Shown here piece by piece: positions 8,766 through 11,439 of a stretch of DNA of 11,439 nt (position 1 is its first letter; each line of letters starts with the position of its first letter). A program made the translations under genes and the position numbers. Source of the DNA: an uncultured Paraglaciecola sp. (GTDB taxonomy: Bacteria; Pseudomonadota; Gammaproteobacteria; Enterobacterales; Alteromonadaceae); assembly GCA_905479025.1 (NCBI GenBank), contig CAJQKX010000848.1, positions 1-11,439 on the forward strand, written 5' to 3'. The notes beneath the pieces are model-generated. The model searched no databases. It worked only from the letters and a program-made list of their open reading frames with translations, and was not told the DNA's origin.

Positions 8766-9172
8766 GCGGTTTGTCCTTGCTTTAAGGTATTGAGCGTTAA
8801 GGCATTGAGTTCTTCTTGGCAGCGGGCTTCAACGTCTTCTAGTTCAGCCTTTAGCATTTCAATGTCTTCTAATTGTTGTTGCATATGAGCACGTTTTTCA
8901 TCGGTCATTTTGAGCATTGCTTCTAGCTGTACTTTTGAATTTTGGTGACTGTCGTACAGATCAAATAAGGTTTTGGTTTCTGCTAAGGAAAATCCTAAAC
9001 GTTTACCACGTAAAATCAGTTTTAAACGAACCTGATCTTTTTTCATATAAATACGGTTTTGGCCAACACGAGTTGGGCTTAATAAACCTTGCTCTTCATA
9101 AAATCGAATAGAGCGCGGGGTAATGTCCATTGATTTGGCTAGTTCGCCTATGCTGAAAGTTTGTTCACTCAT
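8762..9172 (-). CDS. liuR: MerR-family regulator of leucine/isovalerate degradation
   Basis: This 136-aa cytoplasmic DNA-binding protein is the first gene of the operon. Residues 5-35 ([28 protein letters not shown]) are a classic MerR winged helix-turn-helix, with wing residues RVGQNRIY following. Residues about 75-125 are rich in Leu, Glu and Gln with heptad spacing and should form the antiparallel dimer coiled coil. There is no C-terminal cysteine metal site of MerR/CueR type, and the context makes a metal sensor unlikely. LiuR proteins are known to govern liu operons in proteobacteria, with a CoA-linked or branched-chain intermediate as the presumed signal. Its position upstream of liuA and the palindrome directly before it point to autoregulation. 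The start ATG has GAGAG about 6 bases upstream. Confidence 0.95.
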   Translation of the reverse strand: MSEQTFSIGELAKSMDITPRSIRFYEEQGLLSPTRVGQNRIYMKKDQVRLKLILRGKRLGFSLAETKTLFDLYDSHQNSKVQLEAMLKMTDEKRAHMQQQLEDIEMLKAELEDVEARCQEELNALTLNTLKQGQTA

Positions 9173-9213
9173 TTTTCTCTCACGTCAGTATGTTCCATAT
9201 TTGTTGGTAGTCG

Positions 9214-9245
9214 TTATTAAAGTTTACGTTTACGTTTACGTAAAC
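9214..9245 (-). promoter_or_regulatory. Probable LiuR operator and liu operon promoter with 19-bp spacer
   Basis: Reading the plus strand, three TTTACG hexamers run head to tail (9223-9228, 9229-9234, 9235-9240). The last forms half of the perfect 12-bp palindrome GTTTACGTAAAC (9234-9245). On the minus strand this gives a -35-like TTTACG (9244-9239), a 19-bp spacer and a -10-like TAATAA (9219-9214), ending about 40 bases before the liuR ATG. An over-long 19-bp spacer filled by the operator is the known hallmark of MerR-activated promoters. LiuR as the binder is inferred from position. Confidence 0.7.
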
Positions 9246-9271
9246 TAAAACTCAATGTAAAGTGTTATGGT

Positions 9272-9330
9272 TTTAAAATCAATATTGTAAAGCGTATATT
9301 GACTAAGTCAGTCATTGTGATGACAGTCAA
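9272..9330 (+). promoter_or_regulatory. Candidate promoter and dyad site upstream of the thiolase gene
   Basis: TTTAAA (9272-9277) and TATATT (9295-9300) are spaced 17 bases and could serve as a promoter for the thiolase gene. Just downstream is the dyad GTCAT-N4-ATGAC (9311-9324), flanked by TTGACT (9299-9304) and AGTCAA (9325-9330), which are complementary but not on the same centre. A regulator bound there could block transcription. Both elements are sequence-based guesses. Confidence 0.35.
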
Positions 9331-9396
9331 AGCGTGCAAATTCCTGTACGCCAGTGGCTAATAAAATAGTAAATAGAGCAAAATCTAGGAGTTTTC

Positions 9397-10587
9397 ATGT
9401 CTGATAATACAATTGTAATTGTGTCTGCAAAGCGCACCCCTTTAGGTGGGTTTATGGGGAATTTGTCGCCTATGACGGCTACAGAAATAGGGGCCAGTGC
9501 TATTCAAGCTGCAATGGAAGCCACCCTAGACTCATCTATGGTATTGTCACATATCGATGAAGTGATCATGGGCTGTGTGTTGCCAGCAGGTTTAGGGCAA
9601 TCTCCAGCCAGACAAGCTTCGTTAAAAGCAGGTTTACCCTTAGCCACTGGCGTAACAACTATTAACAAAGTGTGTGGCTCAGGTATGAAAGCCCTTATGT
9701 TGGCTCATGATTTGATCAAAGCGGGCACGGCACAAGCGATAGTTGCGGGGGGGATGGAAAGTATGAGCAATGCCCCTTATTTATTGCCAAAAGCCCGTGC
9801 TGGTTATCGCATGGGGCATGGACAAGTACTAGATCACATGATGCTTGATGGCTTGGAAAACGCCTACGATGGGCAAGCTATGGGATGTTTTGCCCAAGCA
9901 ACAGCCGATGCTGAAGGCATAACTCGTGAACAAATGGATGAATTTGCTTTAGCCAGTTTACAAAAGGCTAACAGTGCTCAAGATGCGGGGTTGTTTGCTG
10001 ATGAAATCACCCCAGTTACTGTTAAAAGTCGTAAAGACGAGTTGTTAGTTGCTAGCGATGATGGCCCGATACAAGCCAAACCAGAGAAAATACCGACATT
10101 ACGCCCAGCATTTAAAAAAGGCGGAACAGTGACTGCTGCCAACTCAAGTTCTATTTCTGATGGTGCGGCTGCTTTGTTGGTTATGTCTGCTAGTAAAGCC
10201 CAAGCTTTAGGTTTAACGCCTTTAGCCAAAATTGTTGCCCATAGTTCCCATGCCATTGAGCCAGAGAATTTCACCGTTGCTCCAGTGGGCGCCATGGAAA
10301 AATTATTTGATAAAACGGGCTGGTCTCATGAAGATGTCGATTTATTCGAAATTAATGAAGCCTTTGCTATGGTCACTATGTTGGCCATTAAAAAGCTAGG
10401 GTTAAACCCAGATAAGGTTAACATTAAAGGCGGGGCCTGTGCCCTTGGGCATCCTATTGGCGCATCTGGTGCAAGAATTATTGTCACCTTATTACATGCC
10501 CTTAAACAAAATAATCTGAAAAGAGGTATTGCGGCATTGTGCATCGGTGGGGGTGAAGCTACTGCAATTGCGGTTGAAATGATCTAA
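9397..10587 (+). CDS. Acetyl-CoA C-acetyltransferase (thiolase)
   Basis: The 396-aa protein is a thiolase II type enzyme that interconverts acetoacetyl-CoA plus CoA and two acetyl-CoA. Catalytic residues are all visible: nucleophilic Cys93 in NKVCGSGMKA, His352 in GGACALGHPIGASG, and Cys382 in CIGGGEAT. NEAFA lies near 320. The Cys, His and Cys spacing matches biosynthetic thiolase (as in Zoogloea PhaA). AGGAG stands 5 bases before the ATG. It is divergent from the liu operon across 224 bases, and ends 27 bases before a strong terminator, so it is probably monocistronic. In this setting it most likely converts acetoacetyl-CoA derived from leucine breakdown. It could equally serve isoleucine (2-methylacetoacetyl-CoA) or short-chain fatty acids. 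atoB or phaA would be possible symbols, but the sequence alone does not decide. Confidence 0.95.
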   Translation: MSDNTIVIVSAKRTPLGGFMGNLSPMTATEIGASAIQAAMEATLDSSMVLSHIDEVIMGCVLPAGLGQSPARQASLKAGLPLATGVTTINKVCGSGMKALMLAHDLIKAGTAQAIVAGGMESMSNAPYLLPKARAGYRMGHGQVLDHMMLDGLENAYDGQAMGCFAQATADAEGITREQMDEFALASLQKANSAQDAGLFADEITPVTVKSRKDELLVASDDGPIQAKPEKIPTLRPAFKKGGTVTAANSSSISDGAAALLVMSASKAQALGLTPLAKIVAHSSHAIEPENFTVAPVGAMEKLFDKTGWSHEDVDLFEINEAFAMVTMLAIKKLGLNPDKVNIKGGACALGHPIGASGARIIVTLLHALKQNNLKRGIAALCIGGGEATAIAVEMI

Positions 10588-10614
10588 TCTCACTATTGGT
10601 TTAGCTTGTTTAGA

Positions 10615-10643
10615 AGCAGTGTTAGTTTTAACACTGCTTTTTT
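10615..10643 (+). terminator. Strong intrinsic terminator after the thiolase gene
   Basis: AGCAGTGTTA (10615-10624) and TAACACTGCT (10629-10638) form a perfect 10-bp stem with a GTTT loop, followed directly by a six-base T run to 10643. It starts 27 bases past the thiolase stop and is a textbook rho-independent terminator. Confidence 0.93.
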
Positions 10644-11133
10644 CATTAAGGAAATCGACTGTTTTGAATGGGTTACTCACATTCACCCTGAGCATCCTCT
10701 CGCTCACTGTTATCGCTTCGCAACTCGTCATCGTATTTCCAAAGGTATAGAGCAATGTTGCCTACTAAAAGTCACCGCATTGCCATTTAGACACGCAGGT
10801 CAGCAAATAGACTATGGAGAAGACCCTCTGCAATTCGCCTTGCTTTGGCGAGCTAAAAAGGCGACTAACGTTATAAAGCTTGATAATAAACAGCAAAATC
10901 CGCTGGTTACGATATGGTTAACCCGAGTTAGCAGCCATTACACGTCAACACCTCTATTTTAAAAGGCGATAAAGACAATATCGTAGCAGCATTTAAGTTA
11001 GACAAGTTTAGGCGTAAGATCATTATGTTAGAAAATATGGGGTATTTTGACTGGATCCACCCTGGTTCTTAGGCGGCAGATTCAAGTCTGAAGTGCATAA
11101 CACCTAGACCCAACAATTAAACGGATTAGTAAA
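10644..11133. other. Intergenic region upstream of kynU, possible gene remnants
   Basis: No intact gene is apparent. A plus-strand frame runs through 10606-10962, but its start is inside the terminator region and it has no suitable ribosome binding site. Its translation has Trp/His/Pro-rich text without a known motif. In a different frame, 10932-11072 is open and reads as plausible protein (KGDKDNIVAAFKLDKFRRK followed by MLENMGYFDWIHPGS) without a good start. A third frame gives a short coherent run near 10926-10970. The shifting frames suggest decay of an unidentified gene. The promoter of kynU must lie here but I cannot assign one reliably. Confidence 0.45.
10932..11072 (+). pseudogene. 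Possible C-terminal remnant of an unidentified protein
   Basis: The frame is open for 46 codons after a TAG at 10929-10931 and ends with TAG at 11070-11072. It carries charged helical text and a terminal GYFDWIHPGS, which looks more like a protein end than random non-coding translation. There is no ATG near the 5' side and no ribosome binding site, and I do not know the family. It may also be chance. Confidence 0.25.
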
Positions 11134-11439
11134 ATGAATTTTGATGAGATTATTACCTTAGATAAAGCGGATCCTTTAGCTAAAAAACGCCAAGAGTTCG
11201 ACCTGCCAGCGAACACCATCTACCTAGATGGTAATTCATTAGGCGCGTTACCTAAAGTGGTCAAATCAAGAGTGGCAGAGGTGGTTAGTCAGCAATGGGG
11301 AAATGACTTAATAAAAAGTTGGAATAGCCATAGCTGGATTGATTTACCGATTAAAGTGGGCGAAAAAATAGCGCCCATTATCGGCGCGGGCCAAGGCCAA
11401 GTAATTTGTTGTGACTCTATATCTGTGAATTTATTTAAG
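11134..11439 (+). CDS. kynU: Kynureninase, N-terminal part (cut by window edge)
   Basis: The first 102 residues of a PLP-dependent kynureninase are visible; the rest lies beyond the right edge. The enzyme splits kynurenine to anthranilate and alanine (or 3-hydroxykynurenine to 3-hydroxyanthranilate) in tryptophan degradation. The family hallmark YLDGNSLGALP occurs at about residues 30-40. It is followed by WGNDLIKSW with SWIDLP, then GEKIAPIIGAGQGQV and CDSISVNLFK at the window end, matching the conserved N-terminal pattern of kynureninases. The start is ATG at 11134 with a weak GGA about 9 bases upstream. It is unrelated to the liu operon and shielded from it by the terminator at 10615-10643. 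A tryptophan 2,3-dioxygenase gene commonly accompanies kynU, but none is seen upstream. Confidence 0.92.
   Translation, partial: MNFDEIITLDKADPLAKKRQEFDLPANTIYLDGNSLGALPKVVKSRVAEVVSQQWGNDLIKSWNSHSWIDLPIKVGEKIAPIIGAGQGQVICCDSISVNLFK

Noticed and set aside
9978..10544. Minus-strand open frames opposite the thiolase gene
   Set aside because: They mirror the codon structure of a clearly conserved thiolase and have no independent support.
10606..10962. 118-codon plus-strand open frame after the thiolase gene
   Set aside because: Its start lies in front of and its body runs through the thiolase terminator hairpin, it has no ribosome binding site, and it shows no recognisable domain. It is treated as non-coding or debris.
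1..11439. CRISPR array, tRNA or rRNA genes, insertion sequence, integrase, toxin-antitoxin or defence system
   Set aside because: I looked for regularly spaced repeats, cloverleaf-like structures, transposase motifs and paired small genes, and found none. The repeats present are only the 15-bp pair, the liuD array and the operator hexamers.

Overview
The window comes from the chromosome of a marine-type gammaproteobacterium, most likely an Alteromonadales member close to Glaciecola, Paraglaciecola or Alteromonas. I base this on the moderately AT-rich composition, a complete MerR-controlled liu operon of the gammaproteobacterial type, and flanking glgC and kynU genes of matching style. This placement comes from protein and operon recognition, not from a database search.

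Layout. Positions 1-216 (minus) hold the start of glgC (ADP-glucose pyrophosphorylase), cut by the window edge. Positions 217-1010 have no convincing gene; they contain a 15-bp direct repeat and a hairpin that may end the lgt transcript. An lgt gene (1011-1793, minus) follows, with its own plausible sigma70 promoter. Its protein looks like the Bacteroidota form of the enzyme, not the usual gammaproteobacterial one. Positions 1881-9172 (minus) form a tightly packed leucine/isovalerate catabolic operon: liuR - liuA - liuB - liuC - liuD - liuE - a 77-aa membrane protein. Gene junctions overlap or are a few bases apart, except for 58 bp between liuA and liuB. A divergent thiolase gene (9397-10587, plus) ends in a strong intrinsic terminator. 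Positions 10588-11133 hold that terminator and short open stretches that may be gene debris. The beginning of kynU (kynureninase) runs off the right edge from 11134 (plus).

How the genes work together. Isovaleryl-CoA from leucine is oxidised by LiuA to 3-methylcrotonyl-CoA. The LiuB/LiuD biotin carboxylase complex carboxylates it to 3-methylglutaconyl-CoA, LiuC hydrates this to HMG-CoA, and LiuE cleaves HMG-CoA to acetyl-CoA and acetoacetate. The divergent thiolase could split acetoacetyl-CoA into two acetyl-CoA, but no acetoacetate-activating enzyme (AtoDA/LiuFG or acetoacetyl-CoA synthetase) lies in the window. LiuR probably controls the operon through a palindrome flanked by repeated TTTACG hexamers just upstream of liuR. 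That site sits in a 19-bp promoter spacer, the architecture typical of MerR-family activators.

Most of the window is well-understood metabolism and I do not see a clear new defence, mobile or signalling system. The points most worth a second look are the foreign-looking Lgt, the small membrane protein translationally linked to liuE, the 18-bp in-frame tandem repeat in liuD, and the operator architecture in the liuR/thiolase intergenic region.
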